Assembly: GCF_022138605.1 (NCBI RefSeq)
Contig: NZ_JACBFS010000005.1
Coordinates: 124,001-188,000, forward strand
Length of the DNA: 64,000 nucleotides
From: Xanthobacter sp. NM-25
Lineage (GTDB): Bacteria > Pseudomonadota > Alphaproteobacteria > Rhizobiales > Xanthobacteraceae
Direction of reading: 5' to 3'
Part shown: positions 9,092-21,557 of the stretch, one piece after another
Layout: each line of letters begins with the position of its first letter
Numbering within the stretch: the stretch's first letter is position 1
Translations under genes and position numbers: made by a program
Notes under the pieces: generated by a model
The model's database searches: none
Seen by the model: only the letters and a program-made list of their open reading frames with translations
Told to the model about the DNA's origin: nothing

Positions 9092-9107
9092 ATAAGCATA
9101 TCCTTAT
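9092..9107. promoter_or_regulatory. ArsR-type operator overlapping the regulator's start codon
   Basis: ATAAG, six bases (CATATC), CTTAT: an imperfect 16-bp palindrome pairing 14 of 16 positions. It covers the first two bases of the ATG at 9106. AT-rich palindromes of this size are typical ArsR-family sites, and this one resembles, from memory, the AT-rich motif proposed for the SAH-responsive regulator SahR. It probably autoregulates the sahR-metF operon. Confidence 0.6.
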
Positions 9108-10137
9108 GTCTGACTCTGAGCCGCCGCGCCTGTTGTTCGCCTCCCTGCTCGATGCCCTGAAGGCGGCGGGGGAGGAAACGCGCCTGCGTCTTCTGGCGGT
9201 GCTGGGCGAGGCCGAGCTCACGGTCTCCGATCTCACCGAGATCCTCGGCCAGTCCCAGCCGCGCATCTCGCGTCACCTGAAGCTGCTGGCGGAGGCCGGG
9301 CTGGTGGAGCGGCATCGGGAGGCCAGCTGGATCTTCTATCGCCGCACCGCCGACGGGCCGCTCGCCGAGGTGGCCGGCCGCCTCTTCGATCTGCTGGATC
9401 CGCGCGACGGCGTGCTGGCGCGCGATCGCGAGCGGCTGGAGGCGGTGCGGGCGACCCGCGCCGCCGCCGCCCAGGCCTATTTCGCCGCCCATGCCCGCGA
9501 ATGGGACGAGATCCGCAGGCTGCACGTGCCGGAAGCGGCGGTGGAAGCGGCGGTGCGGGCGAGCTTCGCCGATGCGCCCATCCAGTCGCTGCTCGATCTC
9601 GGCACCGGCACCGGGCGCATGCTGGAATTGTTCGCCGGCGGCATCGATCGGGGCATGGGTCTCGACCTGTCGCCGGAAATGCTGGCGGTGGCGCGCACCC
9701 ATCTGGAGAAAGCCGGCATCCGCAACTGCCTGCTGCGGCAGAGCGACATCTATGCCGTGCCGGCACCGCGCGATTCCTTCGATGCGGTGATCGTGCACCA
9801 GGTGCTGCATTATCTCGATGACGGCGGGCGGGCGCTCACCGAGGCGGCGCGGGTGCTGAAGCCCGGCGGCCGGCTGCTGGTGGTGGATTTCGCCCCCCAC
9901 GATCTCGAATTCCTGCGCGAGGCCCATGCCCACCGGCGGCTCGGCTTCGCGCGCGAAACGGTGGAGGCCTGGCTGATCCAGGCCGGCCTCGTGCCGGAAC
10001 GGTTTCAAACCCTGGCGCCCGAACATGCGGGCGAGCAGGGGCTGACGGTATCGCTGTGGCTGGCGCGTGATCCGCGCGCCGGCGCGGCCGGGCAGGCGCC
10101 GGTTTCCGAGGGCGCCGCCGACAGGGAGGTGGCGTGA
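9106..10137 (+). CDS. ArsR-family regulator fused to SAM-dependent methyltransferase domain (SahR-like)
   Basis: The 343-residue fusion has a winged helix-turn-helix at residues about 15-85 (VSDLTEILGQSQPRISRHLKLL, then RREASW-type wing residues). A class I methyltransferase domain follows, with motif I LLDLGTGTGRML near residue 162 and ALTEAARVLKPGGRL later. It sits directly upstream of metF and metH, and its stop overlaps the metF start. The best explanation is a methionine-cycle regulator that senses S-adenosylhomocysteine or SAM through the methyltransferase-like domain (inference from neighbours and from what is known of SahR). Whether the second domain is catalytic or only a sensor is unknown. 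Confidence 0.8.
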   Translation: MSDSEPPRLLFASLLDALKAAGEETRLRLLAVLGEAELTVSDLTEILGQSQPRISRHLKLLAEAGLVERHREASWIFYRRTADGPLAEVAGRLFDLLDPRDGVLARDRERLEAVRATRAAAAQAYFAAHAREWDEIRRLHVPEAAVEAAVRASFADAPIQSLLDLGTGTGRMLELFAGGIDRGMGLDLSPEMLAVARTHLEKAGIRNCLLRQSDIYAVPAPRDSFDAVIVHQVLHYLDDGGRALTEAARVLKPGGRLLVVDFAPHDLEFLREAHAHRRLGFARETVEAWLIQAGLVPERFQTLAPEHAGEQGLTVSLWLARDPRAGAAGQAPVSEGAADREVA

Positions 10138-11060
10138 TGGCGGGCGAAGTGCGGGCGAGCCGGGAAACCGGGCGGGCGCCGGTGACGGTGTCCTTCGAGT
10201 TCTTTCCCCCCAAGACCGAAGAGATGGAGAAGACCCTGTGGGCCTCCATCGGCCGGCTGGCGCCGCTTCAGCCGGAATTCGTCTCGGTGACCTATGGCGC
10301 CGGCGGCTCCACCCGCGAGCGCACCCACGCCACCGTGGCGCGCATCGTCAAGGAAACCACCCTCGCCCCCGCCGCCCATCTCACCTGCGTCAACGCCACG
10401 CGGGACGAGGTGGATGCGGTGATCCGCGCCTATGGCGAGGCGGGGGTGAAGCATATCGTGGCGCTGCGTGGCGATCCGCCCGCCGGGGTGGGCACCCGCT
10501 ATGAGCCGACGCCGGGTGGCTATGCCTATGCGGCGGACCTGGTGGCCGGCATCAAGCGCATCGGCGATTTCGAGGTGTCGGTCTCGGCCTATCCGGAAAT
10601 GCACCCCGAAAGCCCCTCCATCGATGCCGACATCGAGGTGCTGAAGGCCAAGGTGGATGCCGGCGCGACCCGCGCCATCACCCAGTTCTTCTTCGAGAAC
10701 GACGTCTATTTCCGCTATCTGGACAAGGTGCGGGCGAAGGGCATCGACATTCCCATCGTGCCCGGCCTGCTGCCGGTGACCAATTTCAAGCAGGCCTCGA
10801 ACTTCGCCACCCGCACCGGCGCCACGGTGCCGGCCTGGCTGCTCAAACGGTTCGAGGGGCTCGACGACGATCCGGAGACGCGCAAGCTGATCGCCGCCGC
10901 GGTGGCGGCCGAGCAGGTGACGGACCTCGTTGATCGCGGTGTCACCGATATCCATTTCTATACGCTGAACCGCGCCGACCTCGTCTATGCCATCTGCCAC
11001 CTGCTGGGCCTGAGGCCGAAGGTGCCGGGCGTGGCGGCGGCGGAGACGCGCGCGGGGTAG
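10137..11060 (+). CDS. metF: 5,10-methylenetetrahydrofolate reductase
   Basis: MetF reduces 5,10-methylene-THF to 5-methyl-THF, the methyl donor for MetH. The 307 residues form a TIM barrel with family motifs: FEFFPPKTEEME at the start with the catalytic Glu, VSVTYGAGGSTRERT, HLTCVNATRDEVD, VALRGDPPAG and TRAITQFFFEND. I chose ATG at 10137 (GGAGG seven bases upstream, one-base TGATG overlap with the regulator) over the GTG at 10134. It is co-transcribed with the upstream regulator and is followed 74 bp later by metH. Confidence 0.95.
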   Translation: MAGEVRASRETGRAPVTVSFEFFPPKTEEMEKTLWASIGRLAPLQPEFVSVTYGAGGSTRERTHATVARIVKETTLAPAAHLTCVNATRDEVDAVIRAYGEAGVKHIVALRGDPPAGVGTRYEPTPGGYAYAADLVAGIKRIGDFEVSVSAYPEMHPESPSIDADIEVLKAKVDAGATRAITQFFFENDVYFRYLDKVRAKGIDIPIVPGLLPVTNFKQASNFATRTGATVPAWLLKRFEGLDDDPETRKLIAAAVAAEQVTDLVDRGVTDIHFYTLNRADLVYAICHLLGLRPKVPGVAAAETRAG

Positions 11061-11134
11061 CTGGTCCCGCGCCCCGTTGTTCGACATTTCATCTCACGGC
11101 GGCCGCTGATGCCGCCCGTAGCCCGAGATCGATC

Positions 11135-14854
<3,720 letters not shown>

Positions 14855-15513
14855 GGCGGGGGCGCCCGATCCAGCGCGGCACCCGCGCCGCATAAGAGGT
14901 GAAGGCGGGGCCGAACTTGGCCGCGAGGTGCCATTCCTCGCGGCGGGCGGCGAGACGGTCGGTGGCGAAGGCCGCCACCAGCGCGGCGCCCATCAGCCAA
15001 GCATTGCTCAGGACCAGACCGATCCCCAGCACCAGCAGCGTATTGCCCAGATAAATGGGGTTGCGCGTGAGCGCGAAGGGCCCGTGGGTGACCAAGTGGT
15101 CGGCTGCGCGGTGGGGCAGGATGTTGGTGTGCGCGCGGCGCAAGGTGTGCAACGCCCAGAAATCGAAGCCCAGCCCCGCCGCCGCAACCAGCACGCCGGT
15201 GCCGCGCAGGGGCCAGCCGATCACGGCGGCTGGCCACCCCACCGGCACGAAGGCCTGAAGACCGAGCCCGGCGACGAGGGCGGCGCCATAGATCAGCGGC
15301 GGCCAGGGAAGGCGGTTGGGCCGCGTTGCGGCATGATCGGGCATGGATGTCATGATGACTTCCCTCTGGCACCGGTGCGGGCGCTCGGCGTCGGCGGCAT
15401 TCGAGCAGCCCATCCCATTAGCGCTGTTCATTGAAGCATAACCTGCGGGGGACGATCCGCGTGCGGCGCGTTCGACCGGGTGCCGCCGTGGGGCGACGGC
15501 CTCTTGCCAAAAC

Positions 15514-15544
15514 ATTCAAATCATATAATTTCATTTTCTTGAAT
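15514..15544. promoter_or_regulatory. Probable BigR/SqrR boxes and AT-rich promoter
   Basis: In an AT-rich patch unlike the surroundings I see ATTC-N8-TAAT (15514-15529) and TTTC-N8-GAAT (15529-15544). Each differs by one base from the ATTC-N8-GAAT site I recall for SqrR/BigR persulfide sensors. A perfect TATAAT (15524-15529) lies inside. The pair sits 52 bp before the first YeeE-type gene, where the repressor encoded at the other end of the locus would act. Confidence 0.55.
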
Positions 15545-15595
15545 ATATAGGCCTGTGCCCCGGTGGCCGGTCCTGCCTCTCGCGGAGAGCTTCCC

Positions 15596-16123
15596 ATGCG
15601 CATGTGTTCCCTGCGCCAGAAGGCGTGGTCGCCTTATGTGGCGGGCATCATCATCGGTCTGCTGCAGGTGCCGGCCTTCCTTCTCATCTCCACCGCCCTC
15701 GGCGCCTCCTCGTCTTATGTGACGGTGGGCGGCTACATCGCTGCCCTGTTCGATCCGGCGGTGGTGGGCATTGATTATGTGGCCAAGCACATGGCCGCTA
15801 CCGGCAAGAACTGGTGGCAGGTGGCCCTGGTGGTGGGGGTGGCGCTGGGCGCCTTCCTGTCCATGAAGCTGTCGGGCGCCAAGCGTCAGGCCATCTCCCC
15901 CATCTGGGGCCGGGCACTCGGCACCCACAGCCCCGTGGCGCGTTATGCGATGGCCTTCGGCGCCGGCTTCCTGATGCTGTTCGGCGCCCGGGTGGCCGAT
16001 GGCTGCACCTCTGGCCACGGCCTATCGGGCATGGCGCAGATGGCGGTCTCCTCCACCATCGCCGTCGCCTTCATGTTCGTGGGCGGCATCGCCACCGCCG
16101 TCCTCGTGCTGCGCCGCATCTGA
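15596..16123 (+). CDS. YeeE/YedE-family sulfur transporter, first half
   Basis: This 175-residue membrane protein ends in the conserved loop GARVADGCTSGHGLSG, with Cys137. In full-length YeeE (thiosulfate importer TsuA) and in the half-size pairs, this Cys lines the sulfur-compound path. The start at 15596 has GGAGA seven bases upstream. The second half is encoded 25 bp downstream, so the two presumably form one heteromeric channel. With the SQR-like enzyme and BigR-type repressor, the expected cargo is thiosulfate, sulfite or another reactive sulfur species (inference). Confidence 0.87.
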   Translation: MRMCSLRQKAWSPYVAGIIIGLLQVPAFLLISTALGASSSYVTVGGYIAALFDPAVVGIDYVAKHMAATGKNWWQVALVVGVALGAFLSMKLSGAKRQAISPIWGRALGTHSPVARYAMAFGAGFLMLFGARVADGCTSGHGLSGMAQMAVSSTIAVAFMFVGGIATAVLVLRRI

Positions 16124-16147
16124 CCCGCGCCTTTCGGGAGAACCTCC

Positions 16148-16768
16148 ATGTCCGTCTTTCCGGCCATTCTCATCGGTCTCGCCATGGGCGTCGTGTTCGG
16201 CTTCGCCTTCGAGAAGGCCCGGGTGTTCGAGCCCGGCATGATCGTGGGGCAGATGCAGCTGCGCAACTTCACCATGCTCAAGGTGTTCCTCACCGCGGTG
16301 GCCACCGGCGCCGTGGTGCTCGCCGCGCTGCAGGGTTTCGGCCTCATCAAGCTCGCCCCCAAGGCCACCTTTTACGCTGCCGATATGCTGGGCGGCCTGG
16401 TGCTGGGCGCCGGCATCACCCTGGCGGGGGCGTGCCCCGGCACCATTCTGGCGCAGATCGGCGCCGGCTATCGCGATGCCTGGTTCACCCTGGCCGGCGG
16501 CCTCGCCGGCGCCATCGCCTTCAGCTATGCGGAGCCCGCCTTAACGCCGCTGCTGTTCACCGGCGGCCCCGGCAGGCTCACCTTCATGGACCTGACCGGC
16601 CTGCCCTATCCGCTGCTGGCCGCGGGCTTCGCCGTAGTGCTGGTGGGTGCGCTGGTGGCTCTGGAGAAGTGGCGGCCCTGGCGGGACGATCTCGGTGCTG
16701 ACGTGGATGGCGACTTCGCCGCCGCCCCCGAGGCGCCCGTGTCCGCCCGCCTGAAGGCAGCGGAGTGA
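16148..16768 (+). CDS. YeeE/YedE-family sulfur transporter, second half
   Basis: This 206-residue partner of the preceding gene has hydrophobic helices and the motif LGAGITLAGACPGT, whose Cys96 is the counterpart of the conserved cysteine in the first half. The last 30 residues are polar and rich in Ala and Asp, and probably cytoplasmic. The stop is six bases before the ATG of the flavoprotein gene, so the three genes form one operon. Split YeeE pairs are common beside sulfur-dioxygenase or SQR genes. Confidence 0.87.
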   Translation: MSVFPAILIGLAMGVVFGFAFEKARVFEPGMIVGQMQLRNFTMLKVFLTAVATGAVVLAALQGFGLIKLAPKATFYAADMLGGLVLGAGITLAGACPGTILAQIGAGYRDAWFTLAGGLAGAIAFSYAEPALTPLLFTGGPGRLTFMDLTGLPYPLLAAGFAVVLVGALVALEKWRPWRDDLGADVDGDFAAAPEAPVSARLKAAE

Positions 16769-16773
16769 GCGCC

Positions 16774-17940
16774 ATGGCCGCCGCGCAGGCCGCGCCCGGC
16801 GCCGGCGAACGGCGCATCGTCATCCTCGGGGCGGGTTTCGCCGCTTTGACCGCGGTGCGGGCGCTCCGACGCGCCGGGGTGCGGGCGCCCATCACCCTGG
16901 TCTCGCCCTCGGCGACGCTGACCTATCTGCCCAGCCTCATCTGGATTCCCGCCGGGCTGCGCCAGGGGGCGGATCTGCAGGTGCCGCTGGCGGACTTCTT
17001 CGCCCGGCACGGCGTCACCCACCTTGCCGGGCAGGTGGAGGCGGTGAGCGATGGCGGCCGCATCGTCGAGACCTCGGCCGGCCCGGTGGCCAACGACATG
17101 CTGCTGATCGCCACCGGCGGCCGCTATATCCGCAAGCTGCCCGGCATCGAGCACGCCATCATCCCCTGTTCCGGCATCGCCGCTGCCGAGGCGGTGCGCG
17201 ATCGCCTGGCGAACATGGCGGGCGGCACCATCGCCGTGGGATTCGGAGCCAATCCCAATGAGCCCTCGGCAGTGCGCGGCGGGCCCATGTTCGAATTCCT
17301 GTTCGGCATCGACACCCTGCTGCGCCGCCAGGGCCGGCGGGAACGGTTCGAGCTGGTGTTCTTCAACCCCTCCACCCAGCCGGGCCAGCGGCTGGGGCCG
17401 AAGGCCGTGGGCGGGCTTCTGGGCCAGATGGCGCGGCGCGGCATCACCACCCGGCTCGGGCACAAGATGGTGCGCTTCGACGCCCATGAGGTGGTCACCG
17501 AGGGCGGTGCCTTCGCCGCCGACCTCATCTTGTTCATGCCCGGTCTGACCGGGCCGGCGTGGCTGGAGGCGAGCGGCCTGCCCAGATCCCCCGGCGGCTT
17601 CATCGTCGCGACGGAGACCTGCGCCGTGCCGGGCCTCGAACGGGTCTATGTGGCGGGGGATGCCGGCTCCTTCCCGGGGCCGGACTGGATGCCCAAGCAG
17701 GCCCATCAGGCCGATCTTCAGGCCGAGGCGGCCGCCCGCAACATGGCGGCGGAGTTGGCCGGCCGCCCGGCCACCGCCACCTTCAAGCCCGAGCTGGTCT
17801 GCATCGTCGACACCCTCGACGCGGGCATGCTGGTGTTCCGCAACACGAGGCGCAATTTCGCTCTGCCGCGCCTTGGCCCCTTCCACCACCTCAAGCGCCG
17901 TTTTGAAACGCACTATCTCAAGGCCTATCGCCGGGGCTGA
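16774..17940 (+). CDS. SQR-like FAD-dependent oxidoreductase
   Basis: The 388-residue flavoprotein carries an N-terminal dinucleotide motif (IVILGAGFAALTAV), the second ATGGRYIRKLPG segment and the C-terminal VAGDAGSFPGPDWMPKQAHQ loop of sulfide:quinone oxidoreductases. A Cys is kept in AIIPCSG (about residue 132), but the region matching the second redox Cys of classical SQR reads VRGGPMFEFLFG, without a Cys. It may therefore be an SQR relative with altered chemistry rather than a canonical sulfide oxidiser. ATG 16774 has GGAG eight bases upstream; a GTG at 16765 is also possible. Confidence 0.78.
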   Translation: MAAAQAAPGAGERRIVILGAGFAALTAVRALRRAGVRAPITLVSPSATLTYLPSLIWIPAGLRQGADLQVPLADFFARHGVTHLAGQVEAVSDGGRIVETSAGPVANDMLLIATGGRYIRKLPGIEHAIIPCSGIAAAEAVRDRLANMAGGTIAVGFGANPNEPSAVRGGPMFEFLFGIDTLLRRQGRRERFELVFFNPSTQPGQRLGPKAVGGLLGQMARRGITTRLGHKMVRFDAHEVVTEGGAFAADLILFMPGLTGPAWLEASGLPRSPGGFIVATETCAVPGLERVYVAGDAGSFPGPDWMPKQAHQADLQAEAAARNMAAELAGRPATATFKPELVCIVDTLDAGMLVFRNTRRNFALPRLGPFHHLKRRFETHYLKAYRRG

Positions 17941-17946
17941 GGGGGC

Positions 17947-18315
17947 TCAGGGCGCCGCCTTGCGGCCGCAGAAGATGTCGTAGATCACCGTCAGCACCCG
18001 CTGCACATCCTCGCTGGCGAGGCGATAGAAGACCGCCTTGCCGTCGCGGCGGGTGGTCACCAGCCCGTCGAGCCGCAGCCGCGCCAGCTGCTGGGAGACC
18101 GCCGGCTGGCGCAGTGAAAGGATGGTTTCCAGTTCGGTCACCGAGCGCTCGCGCTCTGACAGAAGGCAGAGCAGCAGCAGTCGGTGCTCGTTGGCCAGGG
18201 CCTTCAGGAAGGCGCTGGCATCGCGGGCATTGCCCATCATGGTTTCGATCGTCGGCGAAACCGCGCCGGCGCGGCACAGCTCGCCGGCATCTGGTGGCGA
18301 TCCAGTGGGGACCAT
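17947..18315 (-). CDS. ArsR-family persulfide-sensing repressor, BigR/SqrR type
   Basis: This 122-residue winged helix-turn-helix protein has a recognition region ETILSLRQPAVSQQLARLRLDGLV. Two cysteines, C50 (LLLLCLLSERE) and C116 (YDIFCGRK), are 66 residues apart, the same spacing as C41-C107 in SqrR and C42-C108 in BigR. Those cysteines form a tetrasulfide link on persulfide exposure and release DNA. The metal-binding motif ELCVCDL of arsenic sensors is absent. It converges on the SQR-like gene and very likely represses the yeeE operon through the boxes at 15514-15544. Confidence 0.87.
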   Translation of the reverse strand: MVPTGSPPDAGELCRAGAVSPTIETMMGNARDASAFLKALANEHRLLLLCLLSERERSVTELETILSLRQPAVSQQLARLRLDGLVTTRRDGKAVFYRLASEDVQRVLTVIYDIFCGRKAAP

Positions 18316-18451
18316 GTGTGTCTACCTTGATCGAGACCGCCGCCCGCGTTGCGGGCCGCACTCCATTCAGCCGGTGGGCCGGTGATCACGCGGCGCGGGA
18401 CCTCCCTGGCCGTGACGACCCTTCACCGCCGGCTAGCAAAACCTGCGCCAA

Positions 18452-19309
18452 TCATGTGGTGGCGGCATGGCGCGCCGCGAAGGCGTTGGCCAGCGCCACG
18501 AACCCGTCGACGTCGATCTCCTCCGCCCGCGCCGTCTCCGCGACGCCCGCCGCCGCCAGCAGCGGCAGCGGATCGCCGCCCAGCGACTTGAGGCTCTGCC
18601 GCAGCATCTTGCGGCGCTGGCCGAAGGCGGCTTCGGTGACCCGCTCCAAGGTCGCCAGCGCACAGGGCGCGGGGCTAGCGCGCGGCACCAGGTGCACCAC
18701 CGACGAGGTGACCTTGGGCGGCGGCACGAAGGCGGAGGGGGCGACGTCGAAGGCGATCCGCGCGGTGGTGCGCCAGCCGGCCAGCACCGCCAGCCGGCCA
18801 TAGGCCTTGCTGCCCGGCGCGGCGACGATGCGCTCCGCCACTTCCTTCTGGAACATGAGGGTCAGTGAGGTGAACCACGGCGGCCAGGGGTCGCTCGACA
18901 GCCAGCCCACCAGCAGCAGGGTCGCGACATTGTAGGGCAGGTTGGCCACCACCCGCGCCGGCTGGCCCTCCAGCAGCGGCAGCACGTCCACCTTCAGGGC
19001 ATCGCCCTCGATCACCTGTAGCCGGCCCGGATAATGGTCGGCTACTTCCGCCAGGGCATCGAGGCAGCGGCGGTCGCGCTCGATGGCGATCACCCGGCGG
19101 GCGCCGAGCGCCAGCAGCGCCCGGGTGAGGCCGCCGGGACCGGGGCCCACCTCCACCACCGTGGCGTCCTCCAGCGGGCCCGAGGCCCGGGCGATGCGCC
19201 CGGTGAGGTTGAGGTCCAACAGAAAATTCTGGCCCAGGGACTTCTGGGCGGACAGCCCATGGCGACGGATGACGTCGCGCAGGGGAGGCAGGTCGTCGAG
19301 GGCGCTCAC
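18452..19309 (-). CDS. rsmA: 16S rRNA (adenine(1518/1519)-N6)-dimethyltransferase
   Basis: RsmA (KsgA) dimethylates two adjacent adenines in helix 45 of 16S rRNA during late 30S assembly. The 285 residues show the N-terminal SLGQNFL, SAM motif I VVEVGPGPGGLT and the catalytic NLPYN. FGQRRKMLRQSL in the C-terminal domain contacts rRNA. It is the last gene of the lptF-lptG-lptD-surA-pdxA-rsmA run; its start overlaps the pdxA stop by four bases. Confidence 0.95.
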   Translation of the reverse strand: MSALDDLPPLRDVIRRHGLSAQKSLGQNFLLDLNLTGRIARASGPLEDATVVEVGPGPGGLTRALLALGARRVIAIERDRRCLDALAEVADHYPGRLQVIEGDALKVDVLPLLEGQPARVVANLPYNVATLLLVGWLSSDPWPPWFTSLTLMFQKEVAERIVAAPGSKAYGRLAVLAGWRTTARIAFDVAPSAFVPPPKVTSSVVHLVPRASPAPCALATLERVTEAAFGQRRKMLRQSLKSLGGDPLPLLAAAGVAETARAEEIDVDGFVALANAFAARHAATT

Positions 19310-20370
19310 GGCGTGGGAACCTGATGGCGGGATGGGGCAGGCTGCGCCCGGGTGTCGGCCCGTTCCGCCTGGGTATCGGCCAGCCGCCGCGCCAGCCGCA
19401 GGGCGGCCATGAGGCTGGTGGGTCGGGCACGTCCGGTACCGGCGAGATCGAAGGCGGTGCCGTGGTCGGGCGAGGTGCGGATGAAGGGCAGGCCCAGGGT
19501 GACGTTGACGCCGTCGTGGAAGGCCAGCGTCTTGGCGGGGATCAGCACCTGGTCGTGATACATGCCCACCGCCACGTCATAGGTGGCGCGGGCCTCGGGA
19601 TGGAACAGGGTGTCCGCCGGCAGCGGGCCGCGCGCGTCGATACCGGCGGCGCGCAGCTGTGCCACCGCCGGGCGGACCACGTCCTCATCCTCGCGGCCGA
19701 GGGTGCCGTTCTCGCCGGCGTGCGGGTTGAGCCCGGCGAAGGCGAGCCGGGGCGCCGCCAGCCCGAAGCGCCGCTGCATGTCGCGGGCGATGATGTGGCC
19801 GGTCTCTACCAGGAGCGCCGGGGTCACGAGATCGGGCACCTGGCGCAGCGGCACATGGATGGTGGCGGGCACCACCGCCAGCGCCGGCGACCAGATCATC
19901 ATCACCGGTCGCGGTGCGGCGCCGCCGGCGTCGGTGGCGCGATGGGCGAGATATTCGGTGTGGCCGGGAAAGCGAAAGCCGGCCGCGTACATCACCGACT
20001 TGGCCAGGGGATTGGTGACAAGAGCCGCTGCGCTGCCGGCGCGCACCAGGTCGATGGCGGCGTCGAGGCTGGCGAGCACGCTGGCGGCGCTGGTGGCGTC
20101 GGGCTGGCCGGGGGCGGCGGTGGCGCTGGGGCCCGCCGGCCAGACCGGCAGGGCGGCGGCGCCCAGGGCCTCCGCCGGCCGGGTGACGATGGCGATGGGG
20201 ATGTCCAGGCCCAGCTCACCGGCACGCCGCGCCAGCAGATCGGGATCGCCGGTGGCCAGGAAGGCGGGCAGGTCGGCGCGGGCCTGCCAGGCCCGCAGGA
20301 TGAGCTCGGGGCCGATGCCCGCGGGCTCTCCGGTGGTGAGGACGAGCGGGCGGTCCGCGGGCTGGCCCAT
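19306..20370 (-). CDS. pdxA: 4-hydroxythreonine-4-phosphate dehydrogenase
   Basis: PdxA is the NAD-dependent, metal-requiring dehydrogenase of the DXP-dependent pyridoxal phosphate pathway. The 354 residues begin with LTTGEPAGIGPELIL, keep the metal ligands (ATIHVPLRQVPDLV, GLNPHAGE, GMYHDQVLIPAKTL) and contain VTLGLPFIRTSPDHGTAFDLAG. It is translationally coupled to surA (TGATG) and to rsmA (ATGA), a widespread gene order. Confidence 0.95.
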   Translation of the reverse strand: MGQPADRPLVLTTGEPAGIGPELILRAWQARADLPAFLATGDPDLLARRAGELGLDIPIAIVTRPAEALGAAALPVWPAGPSATAAPGQPDATSAASVLASLDAAIDLVRAGSAAALVTNPLAKSVMYAAGFRFPGHTEYLAHRATDAGGAAPRPVMMIWSPALAVVPATIHVPLRQVPDLVTPALLVETGHIIARDMQRRFGLAAPRLAFAGLNPHAGENGTLGREDEDVVRPAVAQLRAAGIDARGPLPADTLFHPEARATYDVAVGMYHDQVLIPAKTLAFHDGVNVTLGLPFIRTSPDHGTAFDLAGTGRARPTSLMAALRLARRLADTQAERADTRAQPAPSRHQVPTP

Positions 20371-21284
20371 CAGCGGTACTGAATCAGCGCGCCCTTGCGC
20401 AGCTCCGCCAGCAGCTTGCTGCTCACCGAATTGAACTGCTTGCTGGAGAGCTCGTCCTTGATCTCGCGCTTCTGCGGGCTTTCCCCGCGCACCTGGCGCT
20501 TCTCGCAGACGGCGAAGGTCTCGACGCCGGACTGGCTGACTTCCGGCGGGGTCAGACGGCCGACGGCGGTCTGGTCGAAGATCTTCTGCAGCGCCGGCGG
20601 CATGTCGGAGGAGAGGCGCAGGGCCGGCGGCCGCACCACCACTTCGCGCAGGCCCTTGAGCATCTCCAGCCCGCTTTCGCAGCCGTTGAAGCGGGCCCGC
20701 ACCGAATTGGCCTCGGCGAGGCGGGCGCCGTGGCCGTTGGAATTGCGGGGCACCACGAAGATGATGGGGCGCAGCACGTATTCGGTGGCGGTGAGCGAGG
20801 TCTCACCGCGCTTCTGCAGGGCGGCGATGACGTCGGCATCGCGAATGGTCACTGAGCCGGCGCGGCTGCGCACATACTGGCCCCAGACATAGTCGGCGGC
20901 GAGCTTGGTCTTGAAGGCCTCGGGATCGAGGCCGCCCTGGGACAGGCCGGCGGCGAGCTGCTGCGCCGTGCGGCCGGAACGCTCGGCCACGCTGGCGAAC
21001 AGGCGATCGGCGTCCTTCTGGTCGATGGTGGTCTTCAGGTAGCGAACCTGCTGGATCTTGAGGCGATCGTCGATCAGCTGCTCCAGCGCCTGCTTGGGCG
21101 AGATGCTCTTGCGGTCCAGGAGTTGAACGAGGCGCTGGCGCTGCGTCACGTCGTAGGAGGTGATGGGGTCGCCATTCACCATGACCACCACCTTCTGGGC
21201 CAGGGCGGTGCCCGGGGCGAACAGCGGCAGCAGCAGCGCGAGTGCGAGCGTCAGGAGCGGGGCGAGGCGAAGAGGAATGCGCAT
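20370..21284 (-). CDS. SurA-like periplasmic chaperone / peptidylprolyl isomerase
   Basis: The 304-residue exported protein has a clear signal peptide (LLTLALALLLPLFAPGTALAQ), then VVVMVNGDPITSYDVTQRQRLVQLL, the SurA N-terminal signature. A long helical chaperone region and a degenerate parvulin-like segment follow (TATEYVLRPIIFVVPRNS). The start at 21284 is fixed by the signal peptide; the frame upstream is not protein-like. Alphaproteobacterial SurA homologues often have only one, inactive, parvulin domain. Its place between lptD and pdxA supports a role in folding outer-membrane beta-barrels such as LptD. Confidence 0.88.
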   Translation of the reverse strand: MRIPLRLAPLLTLALALLLPLFAPGTALAQKVVVMVNGDPITSYDVTQRQRLVQLLDRKSISPKQALEQLIDDRLKIQQVRYLKTTIDQKDADRLFASVAERSGRTAQQLAAGLSQGGLDPEAFKTKLAADYVWGQYVRSRAGSVTIRDADVIAALQKRGETSLTATEYVLRPIIFVVPRNSNGHGARLAEANSVRARFNGCESGLEMLKGLREVVVRPPALRLSSDMPPALQKIFDQTAVGRLTPPEVSQSGVETFAVCEKRQVRGESPQKREIKDELSSKQFNSVSSKLLAELRKGALIQYR

Positions 21285-21557
21285 GGTCCTTATCCGAACG
21301 CGGCAAGCGACATACGGTCGGCAAGAGGAGGGAACCCCAGATCTTTGCCGGGGCGCTGTGGCACGAATGGGGCCAAGGTCTGGAGCCACGACCAGGGGCC
21401 AAGGCCGGACATCAGCGCCTGCAGCGGGCCCGGCGGCGAAGGAAGCGCCCTGCAACGGCAAGAGGACCACAGCGGGAACGCCCCGCCGGACACCGCGGGC
21501 AACGCAATGCCCGCAGACTAGCGTTTCAGCCGCAGCGGCTCAAGACCGCAGCGGCAT

